In this document: positions 8,589-16,773 of the stretch, one piece after another
Layout of the letters: every line of letters begins with the position of its first letter
Numbering within the stretch: position 1 is the first letter of the stretch
Assembly: GCA_019058365.1 (NCBI GenBank)
Contig: JAHPZE010000001.1
Location: forward strand, 124,001 to 188,000
Reading direction: 5' to 3'
Origin: Promethearchaeota archaeon
Lineage (GTDB): Archaea > Asgardarchaeota > Lokiarchaeia > Sigyniarchaeales > SOKP01
Length of the DNA stretch: 64,000 nt
The notes under the pieces: generated by a model
The model's database searches: none
Seen by the model: the letters and a program-made list of their open reading frames with translations, nothing else
Told to the model about the DNA's origin: nothing
Translations under genes and position numbers: made by a program

Positions 8589-9569
8589 TTACCTATATAA
8601 TATTTCTTTAAGTAAATTTGCGAAAGACTCGAGATCTTCTTTATGGAAAACCGGATCTTCTTTTAGGAGTATTAAATAGTATGGATCTGAATCTTTCTTT
8701 AGTGTGATTTGCTTAAATATAAAATTTTTACCAAATCTTTGAACTATCATTCTACTTTCATATCTATCTTCTGCTACACCAGTATACTGGAAGCTATCAT
8801 TGAGTGTGAGAAAATATGGCGTTGAGGCGGTGAGTAGATGCTTGGTTTCATCATCTTTATAATATGATCCGATTATAAGAGAGTTATCATCAATTATCAC
8901 AACTCCTTCTGAGTCAACTTTTTTAGCAAATTCTAAAATAGTTTTTTCGATTAATTCTGATTTTGGATATAAGCTTAAAAGGATTTCAGACATAGCAGTA
9001 ATAATAGAGCCAAAATCATAAATAGAAGTTTCATAATAATATAATTCCTTATATTCAGTGGCTCTTAATTTATCTTTTAAATCAATTATTAAAGATTCCA
9101 TTTCATTTTGTGCACTTCTTCGTAATGCGGGATCATATTTATGAAGAAACACATATATTGGGGGTTTAATTTCTAATTTTTTAAACTGCTCTAATACATC
9201 TTTAAAATAACTTATAGCTTCAGGTATTCGAGGTTTATTTTGGATGTCAATTACATAAATAGCAATTTCAGTTCCTTCGAAATATTTACCAGGATTCTTC
9301 AAATAGGCAATTCTATAACTCAATTGGCCCCCTAGGTCCCATTCTGATATTTCTTTACCAAGAAAATCAAAAATTCTTTTCTGAGCACCTCGAGTTGGAG
9401 AAAGGATTGCAATTTTTGAAAATTCTCTTTGAAGGGCAAGAATTATTGAAGTTTTACCTGCCTCGTCTAATCCTGTAAATAATATCTTAGAAATTTCAGG
9501 TTTGGGGGGTTCTTCCTTTTTTAAGTATAAAATTGATTGTTTAAGATTCTTTTCCAAAGTGTATTTCAC
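8589..9569 (-). CDS. Arf-Rag-like GTPase with C-terminal roadblock-like domain
   Basis: The protein has 326 residues and is the short paralogue of the genes at 2801 and 12197: it lacks their N-terminal longin-like domain. After a ~28-residue lead the G domain shows P-loop GLDEAGKTS (33-41), switch-I-like PTRGAQKR, and WDLGGQ (77-82). The base-specificity motif is HKYD (143-146) in place of canonical NKxD. Residues ~215-326 form the roadblock-like domain (SEGVVIIDDNSLIIGSYYKD, then LLTASTPYF). The HKYD change could alter guanine specificity or affinity. No lipidation motif is visible, so any membrane attachment would be indirect. Confidence 0.78.
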   Translation of the reverse strand: MKYTLEKNLKQSILYLKKEEPPKPEISKILFTGLDEAGKTSIILALQREFSKIAILSPTRGAQKRIFDFLGKEISEWDLGGQLSYRIAYLKNPGKYFEGTEIAIYVIDIQNKPRIPEAISYFKDVLEQFKKLEIKPPIYVFLHKYDPALRRSAQNEMESLIIDLKDKLRATEYKELYYYETSIYDFGSIITAMSEILLSLYPKSELIEKTILEFAKKVDSEGVVIIDDNSLIIGSYYKDDETKHLLTASTPYFLTLNDSFQYTGVAEDRYESRMIVQRFGKNFIFKQITLKKDSDPYYLILLKEDPVFHKEDLESFANLLKEILYR

Positions 9570-9725
9570 CTTTGAACTTATAAAAGTATTATAAATATAA
9601 ATATATTCTTTTTGTAAAATATTATATTAATTCATACTATTTTAGATTTTGTATTGTTTAATGTTGTTTTAAAAATATTTTGATCTTTACAATTTCTATT
9701 ATAAATAAAAGAGCGAATAAAATGA

Positions 9726-10247
9726 TTACTTATTAAGTAATTCTTTTAACTTTTCTATTGCTTCGATAGGAGTTTTCACAGAATGTATTTTATCTAATCT
9801 TCTGTCATCTAATTTTTGATTTGCTATTTTTGAAGACCATCCTTTAACACTAGACAATGCTATAATTGGTTTTTGATAAATCCAAGCAAAACATATTTCA
9901 GATAATGTACCTGCTTTGCCACTAATAGCTAAACATGCATCTCCACAGAGAATAACTACAATATTTCTTGCCTGTGAAAATGGACATGGAATAACAATAT
10001 CGATGAATTCATTTGCCATAGATTTTTCTACATAAGGTATTATTCCAATAGTTAATCCATTTTCTTCTTTTACTCCTCTGCAAACAGCTTCCATTACACC
10101 AGAAAGCCCCCCACAGGCGACAATAAATTTGTTTTGAGCAAGTAAACGTCCTATTTCAAAAGTTATTTCCTCAGTTTTTTTATCAATATCACTAGCGCCA
10201 ATTACACTTATAATACCTTTAAATTCACTTTTAATATCAACAAACAT
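9726..10247 (-). CDS. LOG/TIGR00725-like SLOG-fold protein
   Basis: The protein has 173 residues with a Rossmann-like SLOG fold close to the LOG (cytokinin riboside monophosphate phosphoribohydrolase) and TIGR00725 groups. Seen motifs are CGGLSGVMEAVCRGVKE (GGxxGxM-type loop, residues ~46-60), SQARN with Arg94, and SGKAGTLSEI (109-118), the counterpart of the family's PGGxGTxxE with Glu117. Known members hydrolyse N-glycosidic bonds of nucleoside monophosphates or bind nucleotides. The first Gly residues of the second motif are replaced by S-G-K, so the activity is uncertain. It lies ~150 bases downstream of the GTPase gene at 8589 on the same strand. Confidence 0.75.
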   Translation of the reverse strand: MFVDIKSEFKGIISVIGASDIDKKTEEITFEIGRLLAQNKFIVACGGLSGVMEAVCRGVKEENGLTIGIIPYVEKSMANEFIDIVIPCPFSQARNIVVILCGDACLAISGKAGTLSEICFAWIYQKPIIALSSVKGWSSKIANQKLDDRRLDKIHSVKTPIEAIEKLKELLNK

Positions 10248-10394
10248 ATTATTTATACTCCATTTTCCTATTTTTAATAAATTTCAAATATTTTTAAAAA
10301 TTGAATTATGATTAAGCAAAAAAATAAAAATAAAATACTATTCTAGTCGATATTAATCCTATCTAATAAAACTAATTAAAAGTTGTAAATCCAA

Positions 10395-11123
10395 ATGAAT
10401 GAATTAAATAATAAAGAAGAAGCTGAGAATAATTCAGAAAACTCAGAAGAAATAGAAGAAAAAACTGAAAATACTACGAAATCAAAATTAAAAGATAAAT
10501 TAGGTGGTACCAAAGATAGCTTAGGTAAATTTGCCTCAAAACTAAAAGATAGAGTTGGAGAAAGTAAAGAAAAAGTCAAATTTAAGATGGAACAACGAAA
10601 AGAAAAGAAAGAACTTGAGAGGATAGAAAAAGAAGCTAGAGAGAAAGTAGAAAGAGAAATTAAAGAAAAAGAGGCTAAAGAAAAAGCAGAAAGAGAAGCT
10701 AAAGAGAGAGCAGCTAGAGAAAAAGCAGAAAAAGTAGCTAGAGAAAAAGCAGAAAGAGAAGCTAGAGAAAAAGCAGAAAGAGAGGCTAAAGAAAGAGCAG
10801 AAAGAGTAGTTAAAGAAAAAGAAGAAAGAGACGCTAAAGAGAGAGCAGAAAGAGAAGCTAAAGAAAAAGTAGAAAGAGAAGCTAAAGAAAAAGCAAAAAG
10901 AGAAGCTAAAGAAAGAGCAGAAAAAGAAGCTATAAAGAAAGCAGAAAGAGAAGCGAGAGAAAAAGAAGCAAAAGAAGTGGCGGAAAAATTGGCTAGATTT
11001 AAAGCAGAAAAAGAAGCTGAAAGAAAAGAGAAAAGATCAACAAAAATCATTTGTCAAACTTGTGGAGCAGTAAATGATGCAACTCGTAAATTTTGTAGCT
11101 CATGTCATTCAACGCTTATTTAA
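10395..11123 (+). CDS. Charged single-helix protein with C-terminal zinc ribbon
   Basis: The protein has 242 residues. Residues ~60-210 are almost only E, K, R and A in irregular repeats of EREAKEKA / EREAREKA type. That composition forms either a coiled coil or a long stable single alpha-helix. The C-terminus carries a zinc ribbon (CQTCG...FCSSC) much like the N-terminal ribbon of the roadblock protein encoded at 7267. The DNA repeats encode the same amino acids with varying codons, consistent with selection on the protein. The complementary strand is also open over most of this stretch, but it translates to a low-complexity Ser/Leu/Phe string and is a shadow. The function is unknown. A spacer or scaffold between a zinc-ribbon partner and another factor is inference. 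Confidence 0.75.
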   Translation: MNELNNKEEAENNSENSEEIEEKTENTTKSKLKDKLGGTKDSLGKFASKLKDRVGESKEKVKFKMEQRKEKKELERIEKEAREKVEREIKEKEAKEKAEREAKERAAREKAEKVAREKAEREAREKAEREAKERAERVVKEKEERDAKERAEREAKEKVEREAKEKAKREAKERAEKEAIKKAEREAREKEAKEVAEKLARFKAEKEAERKEKRSTKIICQTCGAVNDATRKFCSSCHSTLI

Positions 11124-11145
11124 AATTACCCAAAGATCTTTAAAA

Positions 11146-12102
11146 TCATATTACATCAATTGTTTCTTTACCATCATTTATCCTCAAAAGATTTTTTTCT
11201 TTAATAATTTTACCTATAATCTGAGCATCTAATCCACTTTCATTAAATATCTCTATTACCTTGCTACAATTATTCTCTGATGCTGTAAGAATATATGAGG
11301 TTGTTAAGTACATTTTAAGGTATGTTTCTATTTTATAATTTAGTTCAACTAATTTTGGAGGGATTATAATTTTATTAATATTGATATCCGCTCCTACCTT
11401 TGAATATTTGATCATTTGTAATAAAGTCCCAAATATCCCCCCATTCGAAACATCTTTGGAGGCATTGACTAAATGTTTTTCAGCAATGATATTCATAGCT
11501 TTTCTTTTTTTTAGGATAACCTCTGAAGAGTTAAACATCGTAGTATCATAATAGAGTTTGCTAGCTTTTCCTACTTTTCCATCAAAATCGACAGCTAAAA
11601 TTACATTATCAGTTACTTGAGCATTACCCGCTGATATATAATCTTCTTTCTTTATTTCTCCAATCATTGTAGAACTTAATTCATAACACTTGCTTTTGAT
11701 ATTTGTATGACCTCTTATGATAGGGACTTGAAATTTTTTTGAACCTTCACAAATTCCCTGTAATAATTCATTACAAATCATTGGGTCTATGACAGAAATA
11801 ACTATGCTAGCGGCTAATGGAATCCCTCCGCAAGCATAAATATCATCAACACTTACTAAAATAGAGCTAAATCCTGCTCCATATGGAAAATTCTCAATAA
11901 ATTCAGTCCTTATTCTATCCGTTGTAATTAAGATTAACTTCTGGTTATCTTTAACAGCTGCCGCATCTTCACCTATATCGGAAAATATCTTAGAACTTTT
12001 AAAAGAATTTTTATCTATATATTGTACAATGGGGTTAATTTCTTTCTTTTCTATGATATTTTGGTTATTTCTAATGCTTTCAGCGATTTTTTTAAGAAAC
12101 AT
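11146..12102 (-). CDS. AIR synthase-related protein (ThiL/HypE/SelD superfamily)
   Basis: The protein has 318 residues and the N-terminal and C-terminal domains of the PurM-like ATP-binding superfamily. The dinucleotide/ATP and metal-binding loops are recognisable: IGEDAAAVKDNQ (43-54), ILITTDRI, and VSVDDIYACGGIPLAASI (83-100). A C-terminal KDVSNGGIFGTLLQMI helix is also present. Members phosphorylate or activate small substrates or proteins (PurM, ThiL, HypE, SelD). The overall look is nearest to the archaeal AIR synthase-related and methanogenesis-marker-2-like group. I cannot name the substrate. It converges with the zinc-ribbon gene at 10395 and is divergent from the GTPase gene at 12197. 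Confidence 0.75.
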   Translation of the reverse strand: MFLKKIAESIRNNQNIIEKKEINPIVQYIDKNSFKSSKIFSDIGEDAAAVKDNQKLILITTDRIRTEFIENFPYGAGFSSILVSVDDIYACGGIPLAASIVISVIDPMICNELLQGICEGSKKFQVPIIRGHTNIKSKCYELSSTMIGEIKKEDYISAGNAQVTDNVILAVDFDGKVGKASKLYYDTTMFNSSEVILKKRKAMNIIAEKHLVNASKDVSNGGIFGTLLQMIKYSKVGADININKIIIPPKLVELNYKIETYLKMYLTTSYILTASENNCSKVIEIFNESGLDAQIIGKIIKEKNLLRINDGKETIDVI

Positions 12103-12196
12103 TTATGATTTAAATATAAAGCTATTAATAATTAAATTTGCTTAAAATAATTTAAGAAGTTTTAAACTTAAAATAAAAAAATGATTATATAAAATA

Positions 12197-13699
12197 ATGG
12201 AAGAATTACTTAAATCTTCAATTATAAAGGGATTTGTTCTAAGTGTCTTTGGAGAACTTGGTCCAACTCCAATTTATTGCTTCCCTAATTATGTTACTGA
12301 AAAGGAGTTCAAGGAACTTTCCAAAGAATCAAAAGATCAAGGCCATCTTATTTTAACATATCGTGATATTACTCAAATTTCCATAAAAAATTTAAGCCTT
12401 TTTATTAGTGATAAGATTGTTATGGAAGAGAAGGATCTCACAAAAATTCAATATTTTGCTATTTTACCATATCCTGATTTTAACACAACTTCTCTTACCT
12501 ATTTTCATTTTATTAGGAGAGATTCTGAAGATCATTCAATCCCAACCGCATTTTCGATACTAGCAGAAGAAAAAAGCCGAAGCTTTTTATATAATAATAT
12601 AAATCGAATTAAACCAGTAGTTACTGAATTTTTCAAAATTTTTGATAAAAAGATGCTTGATTCTTACCCTCCACGTGAAAATGTTGAAAAATTTTTCCAA
12701 GATCTTTTGACAGAATTAATAGAAATTGTGAAAAACCCTTCAACTCCAATTACTACTCATAGGAAGATGAAGATTTTATTTGCAGGTTTGGATAATTCAG
12801 GCAAAACTAGTTTTTTACTTTCTGTAGATCGTAAATATAGTAAACTAATCGGTCTTAAACCCACAGCAGGAGCGAGTATAAAATCTATTGAAGCATTAGG
12901 GGCTACAATTTTTCTTTGGGATTTAGGAGGACAGAGAAAATTCCGAGAAAAATATATTAATAAAGCTGAAATCTATCTATATGAGGCTGATCTTTTATTT
13001 TACTTTATTGATATTAAAGATAGAGCTAGATTTGATGAAAGTATTGAATATCTTCAAAATCTTAAGAGTGTGATTGAAGAATTCAATCAAAATACACCAA
13101 TAGTATACATATTATCAAAAGGAGATGCTGATATCTTAAATACAGGAGAAATTAAAGAAAATATCGAATTTATAAAAACAAAGTTAAGAGAAAATGATCA
13201 AGATGACTCACTAGAAACATATACTACAAGTATCTTCCAAATCTTTACAATTCTACGAGCCTTTTCTTCAGGTATCTCAAAATTAAGTCCAAATAGAGAT
13301 CTGATTAATCATAATCTTAAAAAATTCTCTTTAATGACAGAATCATATTTAACGCTACTTTTAAGTGTTGACGGTTTAGTCCTTGCCAATTTCTATGATA
13401 AACAAACTATGGGTTTAACGAAAATTCCTAAATCAGAAGTAATGAATGTATTTGAAATCTCTGCACCTCAATTTACGGTTTTATTTAAAATATTTTCAAA
13501 ATTTAAAGCATTACAACAAAATGAAGCTTTATTTAGAGTTTCAAATACAGTAATTTTTATTAAAAGAATCCAAATTGAAGAAAACGATATGTTTCTCTTA
13601 TTTTTAGTAGATAATGAAAATAAAAAAGATAAAATTGATGAAGAATTGCCAGGATTCTTAAAATACACCCAAGATTTACTTTTACGATATATTGCTTAA
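12197..13699 (+). CDS. Longin-like / Arf-Rag-like GTPase / roadblock-like fusion protein, second copy
   Basis: The protein has 500 residues and the same three-part layout as the gene at 2801. The longin-like domain (residues ~8-145) shows GELGPTPIYCFP and FAILPYPDFNTTSLTYF. The G domain shows P-loop GLDNSGKTS (197-205), KPTAGAS for switch I, and WDLGGQ (241-246). At the NKxD position it has SKGD (307-310). The roadblock-like domain (~380-500) has SYLTLLLSVDGLVLANF and VFEISAPQF. Loss of the Asn that contacts guanine is shared in kind with the paralogue at 8589 (HKYD). No clear Shine-Dalgarno sequence precedes the ATG, so it may be leaderless. The 3' end overlaps the converging mtrH gene by 4 bases. 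Confidence 0.8.
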   Translation: MEELLKSSIIKGFVLSVFGELGPTPIYCFPNYVTEKEFKELSKESKDQGHLILTYRDITQISIKNLSLFISDKIVMEEKDLTKIQYFAILPYPDFNTTSLTYFHFIRRDSEDHSIPTAFSILAEEKSRSFLYNNINRIKPVVTEFFKIFDKKMLDSYPPRENVEKFFQDLLTELIEIVKNPSTPITTHRKMKILFAGLDNSGKTSFLLSVDRKYSKLIGLKPTAGASIKSIEALGATIFLWDLGGQRKFREKYINKAEIYLYEADLLFYFIDIKDRARFDESIEYLQNLKSVIEEFNQNTPIVYILSKGDADILNTGEIKENIEFIKTKLRENDQDDSLETYTTSIFQIFTILRAFSSGISKLSPNRDLINHNLKKFSLMTESYLTLLLSVDGLVLANFYDKQTMGLTKIPKSEVMNVFEISAPQFTVLFKIFSKFKALQQNEALFRVSNTVIFIKRIQIEENDMFLLFLVDNENKKDKIDEELPGFLKYTQDLLLRYIA

Positions 13700-14598
13700 A
13701 AAATTGCTTTTAAAGATGTTCTCTCACTTATATTTTTTCTTAAAATTCTTTTTCTGTAATAGGAATTAACTCCAGAAATCAAAGAAATTGCAGGGATAAT
13801 ACACTTTGCGAATTTTATTGGTCCAAACAAAATAAAATCACTGGGGGCAGAAGCACAATAGGCCATTATTGATGCTATAGCACCACATCTAGCATTTTCA
13901 CCATATTTTTTAGCAAAACTCCATCCATAAATTGCATTAGCGGGAGCAAATCCAGTAGGCAATCCTAATACTTTTTTCACTAGTCCAGTTGTTTCAAAAT
14001 TGATTGAAATTGAGGGTAAATCTAATACAGCTGTATCAACAATACAATTATCTATATTTGCTTTTTGAGCCTTAGGAATTAATGACTCTTTTAAGAATTT
14101 TAACTTCTGTTTTGGAAAAATATATTTATTTCCAAATGTAAGGAGCACAGCATTCTTAACTCCAATTTCCTTTAAGCGCTGTAAGTTTTCATCGGTTGTA
14201 TTTCCATCAATGCTGTTTAATATAGCTCTATTTAATAAGCCTATTTCTTTTAATCTTTCCATTGCGGGAATTCTTGAAAAATCATTCAATCCATCAACCA
14301 AAAAGGGATATTCTACATTATTTGCAATAAATTCACATTCCTTTACAAGTGCTTCTGGATATGCCCCTACAACATCAATTACTCCTTGTAATTGAGTATT
14401 TTCAATTAATTCTGTAAATTCATTTAATTCTTGTTCAATAAGATTTTTATCGATTTTGCCCGTTTTTTCATCCAATAACCCAGCATGCTTAGCATAAAAA
14501 ACAGTCCCAATCATAACAATAGGATTTTCCCCCGGTTGACCGCCTAATTTAATATTACCTATTTGGATTATTTTTTGCTCTGATTCAAACTCTAACAT
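13696..14598 (-). CDS. mtrH: MtrH-like tetrahydromethanopterin S-methyltransferase subunit
   Basis: The protein has 300 residues and follows MtrH, the TIM-barrel subunit that moves a methyl group between tetrahydromethanopterin and a corrinoid. Visible segments are IGNIKLGGQPGENP, IGTVFYAKHAGL, VDGLNDFSRIPAMERLKEIG, LNSIDGNTTDENL, VDTAVLDLPSISI and GLPTGFAPANAIYGW. No other mtr subunit (A-G) is encoded nearby, so this is not a methanogen-type membrane complex. Isolated MtrH proteins usually pair with a corrinoid protein in methyl-transfer pathways outside methanogenesis, and I see no corrinoid protein gene in this window. It feeds, by inference, into an archaeal Wood-Ljungdahl or methyl-group pathway. 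Confidence 0.85.
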   Translation of the reverse strand: MLEFESEQKIIQIGNIKLGGQPGENPIVMIGTVFYAKHAGLLDEKTGKIDKNLIEQELNEFTELIENTQLQGVIDVVGAYPEALVKECEFIANNVEYPFLVDGLNDFSRIPAMERLKEIGLLNRAILNSIDGNTTDENLQRLKEIGVKNAVLLTFGNKYIFPKQKLKFLKESLIPKAQKANIDNCIVDTAVLDLPSISINFETTGLVKKVLGLPTGFAPANAIYGWSFAKKYGENARCGAIASIMAYCASAPSDFILFGPIKFAKCIIPAISLISGVNSYYRKRILRKNISERTSLKAIF

Positions 14599-14656
14599 AA
14601 TTTAATCAAAAACTCCTAATTATTATATTTTTCTAGTGAAAAAAAATTATTATATT

Positions 14657-15547
14657 CTAAATATCTTTCTTAAAAGGTTTATCCAACATTAATAATTCAA
14701 TAAAATTTGAAACTTTTTCCGTAGGAATTGTTAAGTAATCTCCATCAATAACATAACCAAACCCTTCTGACCACGTAGAAATTTCATGCAAATAAGTTTT
14801 TTTATCCATTCTTAAAATTTTTCGCATTAATTTTAATTCAACTTTGTTCATTTTTTCCACCATTACTTTTACTTTTTTCTTTCTTTTTAGCTTTATAGGT
14901 TCACTCACAAGGGTTCCGATATAAATTATTGATAATATAAATTCTGGAATCCATTTATGCATCAGCAAGACAATAATTGCTGCAATAAACGAAGAAGCTG
15001 CACTTATTGATACATGAATATCATCCCAATTATACCCTATGTAATATAATTCAATTTGAATTAACATTCGGATAATATTTACAACATAAAAGATTACTGA
15101 TGAAACGATAAGAGCTTTTGTTTTCCGCCATATAATATCCTCTTTTGTGAGTGGGTCTTGACTATGGGGTGTGAAAACGATAATTCCGACAAAAATAACG
15201 ATAGCTTGCACCCCTGTACAAAATGTTTCGAAGTAAATTGATGGTCTCCCAGGAATATCGAAATACCAATGATATTTTCCATTTGGAGCATATACTGCTT
15301 TTACACCCATATTAAAAAACAGGTTTAAGAAATATACTGTTTGTTTTACAACAATTTCATGTAACCAATAATTAATTTCAAGATCAAAGAACAGATATAT
15401 AAGATAAGCGGATAGAGGTGCTCCAATAGCGAATATAATCAAAGATCTTATAGAGAAGATATATTTTCGTCCGTTATATTCAATGATAGGTTTTTTAATA
15501 TTACTTAGTTCCTTAAATGGTCGCATCTTTATTTTCCCCTTCTTCAT
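14657..15547 (-). CDS. Archaeosortase/exosortase family transpeptidase with cytoplasmic tail
   Basis: The protein has 296 residues and several membrane helices. The three invariant residues of the exosortase/archaeosortase family are visible: Cys110 in YFETFCTGVQAI, Arg160 in VVNIIRMLIQ, and His178 in DDIHVSISAASS. Such enzymes cut a C-terminal sorting signal from exported proteins and join the new end to a lipid or glycan. After the last helix there is a ~75-residue soluble tail with a helix MNKVELKLMRKILRM and a winged-helix-like end, which is not part of the minimal enzyme. The start overlaps the end of the small membrane protein gene upstream. I found no textbook PGF-CTERM substrate in this window. 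Confidence 0.82.
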   Translation of the reverse strand: MKKGKIKMRPFKELSNIKKPIIEYNGRKYIFSIRSLIIFAIGAPLSAYLIYLFFDLEINYWLHEIVVKQTVYFLNLFFNMGVKAVYAPNGKYHWYFDIPGRPSIYFETFCTGVQAIVIFVGIIVFTPHSQDPLTKEDIIWRKTKALIVSSVIFYVVNIIRMLIQIELYYIGYNWDDIHVSISAASSFIAAIIVLLMHKWIPEFILSIIYIGTLVSEPIKLKRKKKVKVMVEKMNKVELKLMRKILRMDKKTYLHEISTWSEGFGYVIDGDYLTIPTEKVSNFIELLMLDKPFKKDI

Positions 15548-15782
15548 CTGTATGCTTCAGATAATAGTGAAACCTATCGAGTATTATATAATTAAGAATT
15601 ATTAGTAATGGAATCATAACAAAACCAAAATTAAAATAACTGGCAGATTCTAACAATGGAATTGATAAACCGATAATAAATGCAAATAATATGTTAATTG
15701 TTAGCAATAACCAGATATATATTTTTTTTAAGATCAATCGCGCCATGATAAATAGTTTTAATAAGTCAATATAAAAAATCAA
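15513..15782 (-). CDS. Small two-helix membrane protein upstream of archaeosortase
   Basis: The longest frame gives 89 residues. An internal Met at codon 13 (MARLILKKIYIWLLL, start base 15746) is at least as likely and gives 77 residues. There are two membrane helices (IYIWLLLTINILFAFIIGL and FGFVMIPLLIILNYIIL) and a short acidic tail. The gene overlaps the archaeosortase start by about 35 bases, so the two are almost certainly co-transcribed and perhaps translationally coupled. I do not recognise a family. It may be an accessory subunit of the sortase, but that is inferred only from linkage. Confidence 0.6.
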   Translation of the reverse strand: MIFYIDLLKLFIMARLILKKIYIWLLLTINILFAFIIGLSIPLLESASYFNFGFVMIPLLIILNYIILDRFHYYLKHTDEEGENKDATI

Positions 15783-16002
15783 ATTAATCTTTATTAAAAA
15801 TCTTTATTAGAAAGGTTAAATCTTAATTCTTTTTAATTTTACTTATTATAAAATTTTATTAAATTGTTCTAATGGATTAATTTTTATGTTTTATTAACGA
15901 TTTTTAATAATTTTTTCTTAAAAAAGTTCTACATTAGCTGAAATAAATAAATTAACCATTTTCATTTAAATTAAGTTGAAAAAGTAGAGTTAAATAGAAT
16001 AC

Positions 16003-16051
16003 CTCCTTAATAATTAATTGGAGATATATTAGAACAAGAAATATTAAGGAG
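16003..16051 (+). promoter_or_regulatory. Inverted repeat able to cover the TBP gene's Shine-Dalgarno site
   Basis: The 10 bases CTCCTTAATA at 16003-16012 are a perfect inverted repeat of TATTAAGGAG at 16042-16051. The second arm contains the AAGGAG Shine-Dalgarno sequence, which ends 7 bases before the ATG of the TBP gene at 16059. In mRNA that includes both arms, a 10-pair stem with a 29-base loop would bury the ribosome site. The first arm also resembles the anti-Shine-Dalgarno end of 16S rRNA (ACCTCCTT). The transcription start is not known. Confidence 0.5.
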
Positions 16052-16058
16052 TCCATTA

Positions 16059-16658
16059 ATGGTTCTTGGTGTAAAGCCAGAAGATGAAATAAAAAGTCTG
16101 ACATATACTATTCAAAATATTGTGGTTAAAATATCATTAAATTTAAGCGAAGATCTTGTTTTGCGAAAAATTGATGCAAAATTAAATAATACTGAGTACA
16201 ATCCAGAACGTTTTCCAGGACTTTTTATAAGATTTAAACACCCAAAATGTGTAATTATTATTTTTAGAAATGGAAAGCTAATTCTAACCGGTTTAAAATT
16301 ATTTAGTCATATTAATTTAGTGATAAAGCAATTATTATTGAAATTTAATGAAAACTTTAAGATGTCTATAAAAAAAAGTTCAATTAATACAGAAATCGTG
16401 AACATTGTAGGAACTGCAGACTTTTATAAACAAATAAACTTAGACCTCGCAGTAACTATATTGGAAAACGCTATTTATGAACCGGAAGTTTTTCCTGGCT
16501 TAATATATAATTCTTTTAATCCCGTAAAGTCTGTTTTTCTGATATTTAGTACAGGTAAAATAGTTTTTACAGGCATTCGTGAGGAAATTATAATTGAACC
16601 GGCATTGATTAATCTTGGACGATTATTAGATAGAGAAAAATTATTTATAATTTCTTAA
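16059..16658 (+). CDS. tbp: TATA-box-binding protein (TBP)
   Basis: The protein has 199 residues with the two direct repeats of the saddle-shaped TBP fold. Repeat 1 (about residues 14-95) has YNPERFPGLFIRFKHPKCVI and FRNGKLILTGLK. Repeat 2 (about 108-190) has IVNIVGTADFYKQINLD, YEPEVFPGLIYN and FSTGKIVFTG. It binds TATA elements and recruits TFB and RNA polymerase. Two TFB-family genes lie at 50587 and 52382 in the same window. A strong AAGGAG site precedes the ATG, but it lies inside an inverted repeat. Some usually conserved DNA-contact positions look changed, so this may be a divergent or secondary TBP. The family call is firm. Confidence 0.9.
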   Translation: MVLGVKPEDEIKSLTYTIQNIVVKISLNLSEDLVLRKIDAKLNNTEYNPERFPGLFIRFKHPKCVIIIFRNGKLILTGLKLFSHINLVIKQLLLKFNENFKMSIKKSSINTEIVNIVGTADFYKQINLDLAVTILENAIYEPEVFPGLIYNSFNPVKSVFLIFSTGKIVFTGIREEIIIEPALINLGRLLDREKLFIIS

Positions 16659-16773
16659 AAATTCATACCCATTTATATGAAATAAAAATAAAATTTTTTT
16701 TCTAAGTTATATTCTTTTTCTCATACCAATTTAATATATCAATATATCAAAATAAATAAATAGTGAAATTATA

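Noticed and set aside
10600..11000. Repeated AGAGAAGCTAAAGAAA-like units, considered as a CRISPR or satellite repeat
   Set aside because: The units vary in sequence and spacing, there are no distinct spacers, and they stay in frame as a charged-helix protein repeat.
10376..11050. A long minus-strand frame opposite the charged-helix gene, rich in Ser, Leu, Phe and Ala
   Set aside because: It is the mirror of the E/K/R/A repeats on the plus strand. It is low complexity and has no domain, while the plus strand ends in a clear zinc ribbon.
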